Assembly (NCBI GenBank): GCA_937902905.1
Contig: CALELW010000200.1
Coordinates: 1-24,862 of the forward strand
Reading direction: 5' to 3'
Length of the DNA stretch: 24,862 nt
Origin: an uncultured Clostridium sp.
GTDB lineage: Bacteria > Bacillota > Clostridia > Lachnospirales > Lachnospiraceae
The notes under the pieces are model-generated. The model was given only the letters and a program-made list of their open reading frames with translations. It was not told the DNA's origin and searched no databases. Numbering within the stretch: the first letter of the stretch is position 1; the number at the start of each line of letters is the position of its first letter. The position numbers and the translations under genes were made by a program. Positions 24,229 through 24,862 of the stretch are shown piece after piece.

Positions 24229-24423
24229 TCATTTTTTGTTAAAATTTCTCAATTCCCGGTAAACCATTATAAAACAAACAACTGCCGCTAAACAATCTGC
24301 TACCGGACCGGCATACATAATTCCATCAATTCCCAAAGGCAGAGGGAACAATCGAAATTTCTTCCATCCAATCAAAAAGGATGTCAGGAACAGCCTTTTG
24401 TCCCTGGCACCCTCTTTTTCATA
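24229..24423 (-). pseudogene. C-terminal remnant of a MATE family transporter
   Basis: An open frame of 64 codons, bounded upstream by an in-frame stop (24424-24426), with no plausible start or ribosome site. The translation contains LPLGIDGIMYAGPVADCLAA followed by a hydrophobic stretch and YRELRNFNKK. This is the last-helix pattern of MATE proteins (GIxGIxYAxPxAD). Only about the last 50 residues are MATE-like; the rest of the gene is gone and its right end is taken up by the pckA terminator. It is not the same sequence as the intact MATE gene at 150-1478. It points to a deletion between pckA and pflB. Confidence 0.65.
24373..24418 (-). terminator. Terminator of pckA
   Basis: On the minus strand GGGTGCCAGGGAC (24412-24400) pairs with GTTCCTGACATCC (24391-24379), with two G-U pairs and one mismatch. 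A T-run follows (A-run 24374-24378 on plus). An A/T run on the other side could let it work in both directions. Confidence 0.75.
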
Positions 24424-24436
24424 TTAAAAACAATGA

Positions 24437-24862
24437 TTATTTCTGAGGACCTGCTGCTACAAGTGCTTTACCTGCATCATTTCCTTCATACTTAACAAAG
24501 TTCTTTACGAAACGGTCTGCCAAATCTTTGGCTTTTGTTTCCCACTCAGAAGCATCTGCGTAAGTATCGCGAGGATCCAGAATACCGGAATCAACACCAG
24601 GAAGTTCTGTAGGTACTTCAAAATTGAAGTAAGGAATCTTCTTTGTTGGTGCATTTTTAATGTCGCCATTTAAGATAGCATCGATGATACCACGAGTATC
24701 TTTAATGGAGATACGTTTGCCGGTTCCGTTCCATCCTGTATTTACAAGGTATGCCTTTGCACCGCTCTTCTCCATCTTCTTAACAAGCTCTTCTGCATAT
24801 TTTGTAGGATGCAGTTCCAGGAATGCCTGTCCGAAGCAAGCAGAGAATGTAGGTGTTGGCTC
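24437..24862 (-). CDS. pckA: Phosphoenolpyruvate carboxykinase (ATP), C-terminal part
   Basis: The last 141 residues of an ATP-type PEPCK; the gene runs off the right edge, so the start is not seen. The visible part begins EPTPTFSACFGQAFLELHP and continues LVNTGWNGTGKRISIKDTR, both characteristic of the C-terminal lobe of PckA that helps bind ATP. It ends in a 30-residue helical tail. The enzyme interconverts oxaloacetate and PEP with ATP; in fermenting gut anaerobes it often runs toward oxaloacetate, fixing CO2. It sits upstream of pflB on the same strand but has its own terminator. Confidence 0.95.
   Translation of the reverse strand, partial: EPTPTFSACFGQAFLELHPTKYAEELVKKMEKSGAKAYLVNTGWNGTGKRISIKDTRGIIDAILNGDIKNAPTKKIPYFNFEVPTELPGVDSGILDPRDTYADASEWETKAKDLADRFVKNFVKYEGNDAGKALVAAGPQK

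Larger units (their letters stand above)
24130..24436. other. Gap between pckA and pflB
   Basis: 307 bases without an intact gene. From right to left it holds the pckA terminator, a MATE transporter C-terminal remnant and the pflB promoter and leader. The leader has a small GCAAT/ATTGC stem near 24151-24165. Confidence 0.75.

Overview
The window looks like chromosomal DNA of an anaerobic, low-GC gut clostridium, most likely a Lachnospiraceae member (inference). The grounds are the AT-rich sequence, strong AGGAGG-type ribosome binding sites, the pflB-pflA pair, an ATP-type PEP carboxykinase, O-acetylhomoserine sulfhydrylase and an intracellular GH115 glucuronidase. Nearly every gene lies on the minus strand, so the window is best read right to left. 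The only clear plus-strand genes are an AraC-type regulator and a 34-residue toxin-like ORF.

Minus-strand core, right to left: the C-terminal part of pckA with its terminator; a MATE transporter remnant; pflB, an intercistronic terminator and pflA (anaerobic pyruvate cleavage); metY; the GH115 gene facing a divergent araC-type gene across tandem direct repeats; an HD-domain phosphohydrolase; and an XRE/zinc-ribbon regulator. After the accessory patch come a LysR gene and a TrpB2-type tryptophan synthase beta, then a CPA2 antiporter and an ArsB/NhaD permease that share a promoter and a structured leader. Last is a four-gene operon: radical SAM DNA-repair protein, its partner protein, tRNA-dihydrouridine synthase and MATE exporter. 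The last three junctions overlap or nearly touch.

The accessory patch at about 9.9-14.3 kb holds an EcoKI-type hsdR with no hsdM or hsdS in the window. Beside it is a compact locus laid out like Fst/par type I toxin-antitoxin modules: a small hydrophobic ORF, converging promoters, a shared bidirectional terminator, shared direct repeats and a hairpin over the toxin Shine-Dalgarno. Next to that are five degenerate 53-bp tandem repeats, each with an internal dyad whose arms change together in some copies.

The most informative regulatory signal is a perfect GAAC-N4-GTTC (LexA/SOS-type) box directly downstream of the -10 of a near-consensus promoter for the radical SAM repair operon. It suggests that a poorly characterised DNA-repair pair, and the tRNA-modification and efflux genes behind it, belong to the SOS response. 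The left edge of the window carries a 133-bp nested palindrome whose outer arms are 31-bp perfect inverted repeats.
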